Below are positions 34,861-45,154 of a stretch of 64,000 nt of DNA, in pieces. The stretch comes from Symsagittifera roscoffensis (taxonomy: Eukaryota > Xenacoelomorpha > Acoela > Convolutidae): NCBI RefSeq assembly GCF_963678635.1, contig NC_087070.1, forward strand, positions 10,202,539 to 10,266,538, read 5' to 3'. How positions within the stretch are numbered: the stretch's first letter is position 1; every line of letters begins with the position of its first letter. Under the pieces are notes generated by a model that ran no database searches, was not told where the DNA came from, and saw nothing but the letters and a program-made list of their open reading frames with translations. A program made the position numbers and the translations under genes.

Positions 34861-35344
34861 TAAAAGATATTTTGTTTTGAGAAACAATAATCAAATTTTT
34901 GTATGCAAATGCTTTTCTTACTGCGCAGTGAAGAGTTTTTGCATGATGAAATTGATAGTTGCTACAGCTTCAAACATAAACTTTTCGTACGAAAATTAAT
35001 TTTTGAAATTTGGGCATTCTTAGTCATCCAAGTTTCCTGTATTCGTTTTCAGAATTTCTGGCAAACATTTTTCATTTTTTATAATCCAAAATAAGGAAAA
35101 AAACAGAAATGCTTAAGATGCATTTAGATACTGAACCGACAAAGACCCATACACTTGTTTTCTGTAGTGAACAAGGTTTTTGAACACTGCTCTACAAACT
35201 AGGTTGCGTAAATTTCTCGAAACTTTTATTTATATATCATCCACTGTCTATTTTACATCGAGATTTAGGTCCGAGGAAAAAAAAGACAAGATAGTAAAGC
35301 AACAGTAAAAAAAATCCCGAAAAATCTTAGGTTGTGATACAAAC

Positions 35345-35884
35345 CTGAAAACTAAGGAAAGTTCGTTCTTTTCAGCGACATTCCGAGTTTGTTAATTTGA
35401 AGACTTGATAATCTTTCTCCCAATCTTCCGTTACTTGCTCCAAAAAAAATTGGAAAAAGATCTCCAATACAAGCTGTCTTTACTAAGATCGGGATGACGC
35501 AACTGTTCAGCTGCATCTTTCCAAGGAACGAACTAGAATGTAGTGTCTTGGAAAATCTTTTAATTGACGAGCTTGAAATTTTTGGTAACTGCCTTGCTTT
35601 CATTGTTTGAGCATAGGGGCGAAATTGAGAAGTTACACCTAATGGAAAAAATGCTCTTCCAACTCGAATAATTGTAAGTTTTCTCAAATAAAACTCATGA
35701 AGCTGAAACACTTTTCACGAAACGATCCCGCAGCAACTGAATTTGTACTCATTGCAACTGCTAGACTTCTTACTGGTACGTTATTGAAAATATTTTCCTG
35801 TTTGATCTGATTTTGACGGAATGATAATTGTTCTTGAAATAACTCCGATGTAATTGTTTTGAACACAATCTTGGGCATACCCAA
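35345..35884 (-). pseudogene. Second copy of major capsid 3' end
   Basis: This duplicates the 3' part of the capsid relic at 31795-32330. Two frames remain: 35884-35684 with IKQENIFNNVPVRSLAVAM and MSTNSVAAGSF, and 35711-35352 with RKLTIIRVGRAFFPLGVTSQ, then FGASNGRLGERLSSLQINK near the end. The join is a frameshift near 35700. This copy preserves the capsid C-terminus better than the other. It lacks the N-terminal half; immediately upstream on the minus strand is the repeated edge motif at 35984-35888. Confidence 0.8.
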
Positions 35885-36018
35885 AATGAGGACAAAAAGA
35901 GATGATTATGATCCATTTAGATAGTGAATCGACAAAGACCTATACACTTGTCTTCTGTAGTGAACAAGGTTTTTGAACACTGCCTCACTCGAATATACAC
36001 CGAAAGAATTAGAAAATT

Positions 36019-36840
36019 TAGCTTCTCACAGAAATGTACGCTGCCCTTCCTCTAAAATACTATTCGTTAAATCTTAGGAGTATTTTCTCGAGAATTGGTT
36101 TGAAAAGCTTGCATAATTTGAAAATCTTGAATTGGTTTGAAAAGTGACTTTAGCATAAATTGTTTCCATTGTTTGAATTCCAATAAGTCGCCGAAAAAAC
36201 TGAACAACAAGCAAAAAAAAATGACTCTATAGTTTTGGCTCGCTGGCATGTCTACAAAAACTAAGTTCATACCCCAAATTTATTTTAGATATTAAGAGAA
36301 GCTTGAGTTTTTTTGAAACGTCTGATCGGTGGACCAAAATTTGTAGAAAAAATCTTGGTTTGAGAAACAGTATTCAAATTTTTCTGCGGTTTACTTTAGC
36401 TTCTCACAGAAATGTACGCTGTCCTTCCTCTACAAAACTATCTATTAAATCTTAGGAGTGTTTTCTCGAGAATTGGTTTGAAAAGCTTGCATAATTTGAA
36501 AAGCTTGAATTTGTTTGAAAAGTGACTTTAGCATAAATTGTTTCCATTGTTTGAATTGCAATAAGTCGCCGAAAAAACTGAACAACAAGCAAAAAAAAAT
36601 GACTCTATAGTTTTGGCTCGCTGGCTTGTCTACAAAAACCAAGTTCATACCCCAAATTTATTTTAGATATTAAGGAAAGCTTGAGTTTTTGTGAAACGTC
36701 TGATTGGTGGACCAAAATTTGTAAAAAAAATATCTTGGTTTGAGAAACAGTATTCAAATTTTTCTGCGGTTTACTTTAGCTTCTCACAGAAATGTACGCT
36801 GCTCTTACTCTACAAAACTATCTATTAAATCTTATTTTTT
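36019..36840 (-). pseudogene. Tandem duplicated integrase fragments (~379-bp unit)
   Basis: A ~379-bp unit starting AGCTTCTCACAGAAATGTAC is repeated at 36019, 36399 and (partly) 36778. Each full unit carries on the minus strand a 67-codon frame with MNLVFVD.PASQNYRVIFF, the same integrase segment seen at 34780. The copies differ at few positions by eye, so this tandem duplication is younger than the decay of the integrase gene. Confidence 0.75.
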
Positions 36841-36967
36841 CAGATTTTCAAAAAGAATCAAAATTTTTCTCCCGCTTTGCCATTTTTTAATTTCAAGTGT
36901 AGGTGAAACACTAGTGGTTTCCAAGTTGGTTGAAGTTACATCTGGAAAATTGGTGAGAACTTGCTAA

Positions 36968-37319
36968 GAATGCTACTCAAACTGTCCTTCATCATATATT
37001 GTGGATAACATTGTTGGGACACTTTCACAGGCCAGCGTTAACTTTATCAGAAAAAATAGGTACATAAGAACTAAAAGTATGTTAGTGAAAAAAACTGTTA
37101 CATGTAGGTCCAAAAAGTTTTCCTGATTTTCGTTCATATTTTTCTTCGTAAAAAACAAAGTTTCACGAATTTAATTACTTATCGCCCACTTTTATCGCCT
37201 AACTTAACTTGAGCAGAGAAAAGCTGATTATGATTATCTTTTCAAAAAAGATAATACTTTAAGATTAACATGACGTTTCATAAACCTTTTGCAAAAAACT
37301 CTTGCTTCCGGAGCTCAAT
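36968..37319. other. Non-coding between two element relics
   Basis: No recognisable coding sequence or repeat is visible between the integrase fragments and the retroelement relic. Confidence 0.4.
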
Positions 37320-38825
37320 TATTTAAATATTTGAGCGATAATTTGAAAAATGTATACGTCTTACTTTAGTTAACGTCCAATCAAACTGAGAAATTATTGA
37401 TTCTGTATCGAAATCTTGCAGTTTTGAGGTTTCGAAACTGTTAAGGAAACTGCCACTTCTCCCGTCTTGAACATTTCCGAGTGTCTTTTGCGAAGACACG
37501 TCAAGGTCAGCGCCTGCAACTGTGTTAAAACTACCATTCGATCCTCGTATGTTTTTTGTCACGCTGGTGGCCGAAATCTTTTATATCTTTCAAAATTTTT
37601 GTCTCCAACGTCTCAAGAAAACAATCTAAGTTTCCATCTGTTTTTGTAAAAGCTGCTGCAAACTCAGCATCGATCAATCGAATAAGGTAGCCGGGATTCA
37701 GCTGAAGCCTGTCTAAAAGCATTAGTGCCATACACAATTAATGACGGTTTTTCTCGGGCTTCGTGCTTCTGGTTGTTTTCCGAACGAGGATATTTGCTTA
37801 AGCTTTCCTTCATTACTCTGCGCTTAGTTCTTTCACAGTGTGTACTGTGTTTCGTACGCGCGTGTTTTTTAAAACAAACTTTGATCGTATGACACTTCCG
37901 AAACGTGTCGATCAGTTTTCGCTGCGCATTTGTTTTTGGTGACATAATCCGCGTTCCGATTTTAGTCTGAATATTACGTAATTTTGGTTGTCCTTTTTGC
38001 CAATGCTCTCATGAACCGAAGGATTGAGTAGCCTACTCACTGCATTTTTTCTCGCAACCACAAACATATTATCTAACAATGACACTTTCGGGGCCGTTCC
38101 CACTGGGTGCGTAAATAAATAGTCTACCAAAAACATATTCTTCCACGGGATATGTTCTATTTTGCAATTGAACGGTGACAATCAATCTGCCCACTGTACT
38201 AAGCTAACCGCCTTTGTGTTATTTTTGGATTCTTTTCTTCCAACAAACGATTCTTCTTTTGTGTGAAAGTCGCTCACTGCCACAAAGAAGTGTTCCATGA
38301 CCCCGGTTTCTTGTTAATTTCTCCCAAATAGTACAATTTTTGGTTAGTAACATTTTTGGCCCAATGCAAGTTTCCACAGGTCCACAAATTCATTCCCACT
38401 GTTTTCTTGCAAAGGTGCTTTTTAAAAAAAAACACATTTAACCCTGTTTTCCTGCCAATAAAAACATCTTCGACTTGAGTCTCTTGTCTGCCTCGTCCCG
38501 TGTGCTTTCCTTAAAGTAGCTTTTCTCCGTCAGTCCGACGTGTTTTTTCGTCTCTCTAGGTTCTTATTACTGCGTTCTTTCGACCTTCCCTTTCGTTCTG
38601 CGCTGTTGCGTCCTCAGTTCTAAGTGGCTCTTCTAAGGTCGGGTATAGGTTTTCTAGTTGCGCAACTTCTTCCAATAGCTCTTCAATGTCTTTTTCTTCT
38701 TTCGCTATCACGACTTATTGGAACTTCTGTGCCCAATCTTCCCAGGGTATCGGTGGTTTTTGTGAGGGATCACGCCAAAAATCAAATAGACCGCGGTGGT
38801 TCGATTTCGTTTGTGACTGCGCCAT
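37320..38825 (-). pseudogene. Decayed gag-protease region of a Ty3-type LTR element
   Basis: An ATG at 38825 on the minus strand opens a frame reading MAQSQTKS, then FDFWRDPSQKPPIPWEDWAQ and a TAA. It then continues VVIAKEEKDIEELLEEVAQL, with further stops. This resembles the start of gag in Ty3-type elements. Further on comes a degraded CG.LHWAKN piece (possible zinc knuckle), then LVDYLFTH and GTAPKVSLLDNMF near 38.1 kb, which could be a damaged retroelement protease. After more frame changes the strand reads LLDRLQLNPGYLIRLIDAEF (about 37.7 kb) and a ~65-codon stretch ending in a good donor-like AAA/GTAAGA near 37.36 kb. No reverse transcriptase was recognised. Candidate LTR sequence could lie at 38840-39080, but I found no second copy. 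The family assignment is inference. Confidence 0.45.
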
Positions 38826-38849
38826 AGGGAAGTTTTCTCGTTGTGGTTA

Positions 38850-40393
38850 GGACAACGTACGTTAGAATCTAAAGACGTAAGAGAATATACTTTAATTCAC
38901 ATAAATACCGGCGATACGTAATAACAAAGCTGACTTTAACGTTGACCTTGGTAATGCTAATGAGCTATGTAATACACAATAACGTTATATTTATATAGAT
39001 ATATGTTTAACAAAAGTCTCCTCTACGCACACTCGGATACAATGCTTTTCCCCATTTTTCAATTGGTCGGAACAACAATTCAGCTCTTTGGAAAACTCCA
39101 ATTTTAGCCTTCCTGAAGACTTTCATCATTTTTTTTCTATTCATTCTTCATCATTCTTTTATTCACTTTTTATCAGTATTCATCACTTTCATAGGGTTTA
39201 TTTGTTTTGTTTATTCCATTTTTTTTTAAAATTATTTTGGTTCTTAAAATTAAATTAAAATTCTTTCTCGGCCTTCTAACCATTCGCTTTGTTCATTTTT
39301 ATTCATAGATGCTCTTGCCCACCCACAAACTTTGATGAAAAACCCTAGGATTCAGGTGCTTTGTTCATTCTTGTCTCGCAGAAAAATATCAGATGCGAAG
39401 AAACGCTGCTTGAATTTTTTTTCTTTTTTTTTCAGTTGAGACTTTAAGTTGAATGTTCTAGGCTAAAAACTGTTTAATGTTCCAGCCAAATTTATTTTCG
39501 AATCCAATTTTTTTTGACAAGCCTTGATAATTTGTAGGGGGGTTGTAAAGTTGGGCATTCGAATGTGAGGGGGGAGGGGGGGTGGGGTTGGGTTAAAACT
39601 GGGGCACTCGATAGTGTAAAGGGCATCTATTGCTTCGTTGACCTTTATTTTTTTAGAAAGCCAAATAAAGACCTATAAACTATAGCTACAAAGCTTCTGT
39701 TTACTTAAATAAAGATAATGATATCCTATCCGCAAAATAAATGAAGCCTCGCTTTCCCATTTCCCCCGAAGTTCTTATTAAATTTTCATGCCATTTTTGC
39801 TGTCTGAGCTCAATCCAAATTGAATTGGCTGAAAAAGCTATTCGTTACAGATAAAAAAGGCGACAATTCGTCTCAAAGCAATTGACCAAAATAAATTGAA
39901 AAATAATTGGAAATGAATGAAGATAGCTGCCCAAATATCAAATGTCCATGCCTGAAACGGGCTGCTAATCTACTTACTTTTTTGCCAACCAATCTAAGCT
40001 TTTCTTTTTACCTTTTCTTTTCTGAAACAACGAAAAAAAGTAATCAACAAAATACTGTCTCATTCTCTGATGTTTCTATTTTTCACCTTTTCAACTTTCA
40101 TTCTAGTTTTGGGAAACCTTTATTGAAGTTCTTTTTTGCAGCATTTTTTTTTGCCGTTACTTCCCTGTAACTTCAAACTATTGACTCCATTTTTAAAGCC
40201 TAGCTCTGAATTGTTTTAATAATTGGTCTTACAAGCAAAACTTCAAAGCTCAAACAATTTTCAAACATAGATTTCAAACGTTTCTTTATAAATTGAAAAT
40301 ATATATTTTTTATGTAGACGTCGCCGCAGAGTTTTTTAAAGTTATTTTAAAAGAATTTTCAGCTAGTATTAGTTTATTTTCCCTTCCGACGCA
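38850..40393. other. Upstream intergenic region of the GPCR gene
   Basis: AT-rich with a G-rich patch at 39535-39600 (several runs of four to seven G) that might form G-quadruplexes. A TATAAATTG-like word lies near 40288 and other AT-rich words are common, so I cannot place a promoter. No gene is supported; an 87-codon frame at 39907 is low-complexity. Confidence 0.4.
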
Positions 40394-41062
40394 ATGGCTG
40401 AATTTGCTCCCAGTAGCACTCGTACTGCATTGAATATCCGGGGTACCAATTTGATGAACGACCCTTGCTTTACAATACAACCTTCTGTTGAGGTAATCAT
40501 TAGCTACTTTCCCCAGTGGGTTATTTCAGCTCTGGGCCTCTTCGGAAACTTTTTAGTCTTCTTAATTTACGCCAAGAAACATCCGAAGAACCCCGGCGAG
40601 ATCCCGATTCTCTTGCTCGCATTTGTCGATCTTCTAATGTGCGTTTTTTCAATAGTGTTCACCGCTTTTATCGCCGTGTTGCAGCCGAACACTCGCGAGG
40701 TGGGCTGCACGCTACCGCTATGCATCGCCGGCAACATCGCATTCGACGTCCCCTACACGTTTTCCTGTGGAATGATGTGCGTTATGACCTTGAACCGATT
40801 CCTAGCCGTTTGCCGACCTCATTCGTACCATTACCAATTTAGTTTCCGGAGACAAATAGTTATCTACTTTTTTCTGTTAATTATTTCGATCTGCTCATGC
40901 TGTTGGACAGTAATGAGTTGTCTGACAGCCCCTCAAAATGAGGTTCCGAAGCTGGTCTGGGTGATCCAGAGAGGCGTTTTCCTTCTCTGCACTCTTATCT
41001 CTATGATGTTCGGATATTCCAAGGTCATTCTAGCAATGATTGAATCCAGAAAACGAAAAAAG
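40394..41062 (+). CDS. Class A GPCR, coding exon 1 (N-terminus and helices 1-5)
   Basis: The exon encodes residues 1-223 and ends exactly at a codon boundary before GTATAA (donor at 41063). Helix 1 (about 40-60) has the GN pair (N52). Helix 2 has the conserved aspartate D79 in LLAFVDLL. C105 or C110 is placed to disulphide-bond with C176 in a short second outer loop. Helix 3 ends in NRF (134-136) instead of DRY. Helix 4 carries W171. Helix 5 has Y208 in FGYSKV, followed by a basic ESRKRKK. The N-terminus is short, with no signal peptide. These are rhodopsin-class features. The ligand cannot be inferred. The start is the first in-frame ATG, in an acceptable context (GCAATGG). Confidence 0.88.
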
Positions 41063-41499
41063 GTATAAAAAACTACATGTTCGAAAAAAATCGGGCGATC
41101 AAATTTTGAGGAGTTTTAGGTCTAGATTGAGAATTTCTGGCTCTCTGAAGTTTCAAAATAAACCTGAGAGTTGAACAAAACCACGAGATATTTTGTATTG
41201 TTTTTATAATTTTTGTGGAATAATTTTTCTCTTGAGTTTTATTGTCAAATAAAACTGTTTTTTGAAACTTTTATCGCCGAATAAAATTTTACTTGGCTTT
41301 TTTCCAGTTCTCTTGATTTTTACAGAAATGCTATTTCTTATAATGTGTAAAATTTCTTAAATTTCTGAACCCCCCCCCCCCTCCCACCCGTTTTCTATTT
41401 CAAATAAGGGTAGGGAAATAATGTCATTTTACGAGCGTGTGAAAAGAGCATAAGCTTTTGTATTTGAGTTTAATTATACCCTAAGTTTGTTTCCTTTAG
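41063..41499 (+). other. GPCR intron 1 (437 bp, phase 0)
   Basis: It starts GTATAA and ends TTGTTTCCTTTAG, a good pyrimidine-rich acceptor. It contains a C-run at about 41369-41386. Removing it joins codon 223 to GAA CAA CGA in frame. Confidence 0.85.
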
Positions 41500-42122
41500 G
41501 AACAACGAGTGGTATCCCTGGTACCAATGAACAAAAGCGTCGAAACCCAAGATCAAAAGAAGATGCGGAACAGTTACGAAAACAATACCACCGAGAACTC
41601 TAAGAACAACCACACAATTAACACCACCAGCAGTGCAAACAATAACATCACCGCTGAAGTTGAGAACCAACGGGAACCTTCAGATACGAGCGGTGCAATA
41701 ATAACTGCTCGTAATGTGCTTGACGATTGTGCAGATGAAGACAATGAGCGTGCACTAATGCTAGGAGCGGGAACAGCAGCGGAAATGCCAAAAATGGGCG
41801 AGGAACTCTCAGTTGTCCCTGTTTTGGTCCCATCAAATAACTTGGAACAAAATCATTCGGCGGAAACAATAAACGCAGAAACTGGAGACTGGTGTGAAAA
41901 TCAAAATACCATATTTGGTCAATCAGTGATTGAAGAAAATGAACAATGTATGAACGAAGACTTTCTCAATGTCGTGGCCAATCACGAAATTGTTTATCTT
42001 TCCAGAAATGACGTCACTGGAATCGAGCGTGAAGGCAGCCAATCGCAAACTCCTGCTGAGAACAAGAAAAAATGCAAGGGAATAGGAGGCTGTTTTTCAA
42101 TGATTCAGTCTCTTTTAACCAG
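41500..42122 (+). CDS. Class A GPCR, coding exon 2 (third cytoplasmic loop)
   Basis: The exon encodes residues 224-430 and the first two bases of codon 431. It begins EQRVVSLVPMNKS after the intron 1 acceptor and ends LLTR at donor AG/GTATGA (42123). The sequence is hydrophilic, rich in N, T, E and Q, with no membrane segment. It therefore forms nearly all of a third cytoplasmic loop of about 215 residues, which is very long for this class. A cysteine-containing stretch (KKKCKGIGGCF) lies near the end. Long disordered third loops usually serve G-protein, arrestin or kinase regulation (family knowledge); no specific motif was identified. Confidence 0.85.
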
Positions 42123-42134
42123 GTATGAAATTTT

Positions 42135-42985
42135 CCCGGGTTGACCTCCATACACCGAAAATGCTTATCATACAATTCCATACATCAAGTGTGTGGAAAA
42201 ATGCTTGTCATACAATTTTCATACAATTTCTAAAAATGGTTGAAAACTGGTATAAACTTATTTCTGTGGCTGTTTGATTCTAATAAAACAGTCTGGTGAT
42301 AAAAAACTGAGGTTTTCGTTTTTTGAAAAAAATGCTTATCATACAATTCCCATATATGGAAATTGTATGACTGGCATTTTTTTGATGGCGACACAAAAAA
42401 TTTTTCAAGTAATTTTGAAAATTTGGCCCAAAAACTTTTTGTTTTTTTTTCAACCGCAAATCGAATTTCGTACGCAAACAAACATTTTTCGAAAAAAAAT
42501 TTTTTGCATGCAAAAATTAATATTCCTATTTCTGTTGTATGGGGTGTTAATGTATGCCTTGATCAATGTCTGATAATTTGAAAATTCAAAAATTTAAAGT
42601 AATCACCATTAAAAAAAATTGCCAAAAACTAAAAGTTTGTTGCTTTTGTTATATCAATTGTGAAAAACAGCCCAACTCGTTTTCTATGCATTATAAATGC
42701 AAAGACCGTCCAACCTTTGGTGCTTTGAGTAACCAAGGTCTTTGTCAGTTGTGTTCGGCTGCAAGCACAACGTAAAATTTTTCAGAAATAAATTTAGAAA
42801 GAAAAAACTAAACTTTTTGCTTTATGGAAAAACATCTATCATACAATTTTCATTTATGGAAAAATGTTTATCATAGATATTTCATACAATGTTCTGTCTG
42901 TACGTATGGCATTGTATGGAATTGTATGACAAGAAGTTTCTCATATATGGGAATTGTATGATAAGGAGTTTCGTTCATCCCGGGT
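42135..42985. mobile_element. Inverted-repeat block rich in TCATACAATT (possible foldback element)
   Basis: The left end reads CCCGGGTTGACCTCCATAC, then repeated CTTATCATACAATT and CTTGTCATACAATT. The right end carries the same words inverted (AATTGTATGACAAGAAG, AATTGTATGATAAGGAG) and ends near CATCCCGGG. The block starts only about 12 bases after the exon 2 donor. Similar words occur at about 18050 and at 59165-59930. I saw no clear target duplication and no coding frame. Confidence 0.55.
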
Positions 42986-43839
42986 TTCCAGGCACCTTTC
43001 TGTCAGAACCCTGCATTCAATAGTTGCTGACTCGCATTGGCAAATATAAGTCTGCAATCGATTATCGCGAGTAAAATTTTCAGTTACGAAACAAATAACT
43101 TTTTAAATCACCAATAATGAATTTAATTAACTATCAAATGGACTTGATTTTATAATTAAGTTAATGATTCGATAGCTACCAAAATCTATTTTTATGTATA
43201 ATTTGGTACATGCAACCAAGTTTACCTGAGTTGTCGAAAAACGCTAGTCACCCAATTTCACTCTTGTGAAACTAGCTTTTTCACGTCCAAAAAATTGTCT
43301 AATAACTCTACGTTAAACACAAATGATTTCAATTTTGCATGCAAAATATTTAATTTCGAAATGTGTTTGTTTGGCCCCAGAAAATTTTTGGCGACTAAAA
43401 AAGAACTTGAATTCCTTTTGCCCGACTTTGGAAATTTTGAAAAAAACTTTGTCACGCAACTTTCATAGTATGAAATTATATGATTCATCAATTTTCATCA
43501 TTTTTTGGACATCAGTTTTAAACAGCCTCAGATTTGGTGTAAAATTTTTTTGTTGTTGTAGAAGAAAACGGTATGATTGAAAAAAAATAGTCATATAATT
43601 TTTATAGGATGAAGTTAAATGAACAGCGTTAAATTTTTGCAGCTTTTTTTCGATTTATGAACTTGTTCGCCTAATTTTTTATAAGTTTATATATAAGTTT
43701 TACCTATTACTAACAAGTACAAATTTATATTATGTATAATCATTATAACAAGTAGATAAAGAGTGCATATAAGCTGTCGGTTTGCGGGTTCAGCTCCACG
43801 CAAGTAAAAAGTTAGTAATAAACAATATTATGTTGCCCA

Positions 43840-45154
43840 TAAAATGTTTACAGAAACGTTATGAAATCCCCTAGAATCTGCAATAACTCAAGTATATGTT
43901 TTAAAAAAAGGATTAAATTGTCTAAAAAAGATTATTGTTTGCTTCAAAAAACATCTTTTTTAAAACCTATAACAAAAAATCTAAGCTTTCAAACTTTAAT
44001 TTCAAGATGCGTTTTGCTTACAAATCTTTTTTTTTAAATGTGTCTCATTTTTTGTGAGCTAAAATCACTTAAGAAGAGATGCTTGCCGGTGATAAAAATT
44101 ATAATTGTGCAAAACTATCATAATTTTGTTGAGACATAAGTAAAAACTATGTAAAAACTAATTTTTTGAAATTTGTTTTAAAAAATTGACAAAAATTTGA
44201 AAAAAAAAATAAATTTCGAACAAAAAGATTTGCTGCAAGATTTTTGAAATTGGCTGATTTCAATAGTTTGTCTTCACGTCAAACATCAGCACTAAAAACA
44301 AAAAGCGTAAATTAAAAGTTTTTTCCCCTATACTTATTTAAATTGGTACGAAAGATGAAAATTTCAGTAAACAAAATAAAAAAACATAATTACAAAGATA
44401 TTGATATACAGTATGCTTAAAATCTGCATAAAAAATCTGAAAATCATCTGTATATATTCTGTGTATACTCTGCAATTAGTCTGCATACAGTTTATCTACA
44501 GACTAATTACAGATTATATACAGAAAATATACAGTTAATTTTTTTTTCATAACAGATTTTAAGCATATTGTATATAAATATATTTGTAATTATGTTTTTA
44601 TATAGTGTTCACAAAATGTTTACTGAAATTCTAATCTTTCTAACAAGTTAAACGAGTATAGGGGAAACAGCTTTGATATACGCTTTTCATATTAGTGCTG
44701 ATGTTTGACTTGAAAATAAACTTTTGAAATCAGCCGATTTCAAAAAAGTTGCAGCAAATCTGTTTGTTCAAAAATTTTTTTTTGTTTTTGTCAAAGTTTT
44801 TAAATAAATTTCCGCTGAAAGTTAATCTTAGAGTTGGTTTTTAATTAGTTTTCACTCATGTCTCAAAAAAATTATGATTATTTTTCACAAACATTCTTTT
44901 TCTCACCGGCAAGCAGCTCTTCTCGAGTGATTTTAGCTCATAAAAATTGAGACACATTTTTTAGATAAGATTTGTAATCAAAACGCATTATTAAATTGAA
45001 GTTTGAAAGCTTAGATTTTTGTTTTAGTTTTAAAAAAACATTTATTTTCAAAGCAAACAATCAACTTTTTAGACAATGTAATTCATTTTTTAAAACATAT
45101 AATTGAGCAAATGCAGACTCTAGGGGATTTCATAACGTTTCTTTAGAAATTTTA
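43840..45154. mobile_element. 1.3-kb imperfect palindrome (long terminal inverted repeats)
   Basis: AAACGTTATGAAATCCCCTA at 43854-43873 is present as its exact reverse complement at 45121-45140. Matching blocks continue inward from both sides: TCTAAGCTTTCAAACTT, AATCTT..AAATGTGTCTCA, GAGCTAAAATCACT and GCTTGCCGGTGA. The centre near 44497 is a set of CTGTATAT/ATATACAG words. Arms are about 600 bp and moderately diverged. It resembles a foldback or long-TIR non-autonomous transposon. No transposase frame is present. Confidence 0.8.

Larger units (their letters stand above)
31531..35984. repeat. ~800-bp direct repeat (31531-32330, 35090-35890), with a third partial copy
   Basis: The segment holding the 3' half of the major capsid relic and its downstream flank occurs at 31531-32330 and again at 35090-35890 in the same orientation. 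Its ~97-bp edge, containing CATACACTTGTCTTCTGTAG and TGAACAAGGTTTTTGAACAC, occurs a third time at about 35888-35984. This shows that parts of the Maverick relic were duplicated in tandem before or during decay. Confidence 0.85.
30604..36840 (-). mobile_element. Decayed Maverick/Polinton (adintovirus-like) element
   Basis: Broken reading frames on the minus strand resemble, in order: integrase (twice near 36.0-36.8 kb and again near 34.3-34.9 kb), a minor capsid-like protein (34.16-33.6 kb), major capsid protein (32.95-31.8 kb, with a second 3' fragment at 35.9-35.3 kb) and the C-terminal end of a protein-primed DNA polymerase B (about 30.8-30.6 kb). This gene content is that of Maverick/Polinton giant DNA transposons, including the family whose C. 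elegans members are annotated F54H12.2 and F54H12.3. All genes have stops or frameshifts. I did not find the terminal inverted repeats, the ATPase, the protease or most of the polymerase. The limits given are those of the recognisable relics. Confidence 0.8.

Noticed and set aside
43770..43800. tRNA gene suggested by GCGGGTTCAGCTCC
   Set aside because: The T-arm-like word is imperfect and no A box or acceptor pairing was found.
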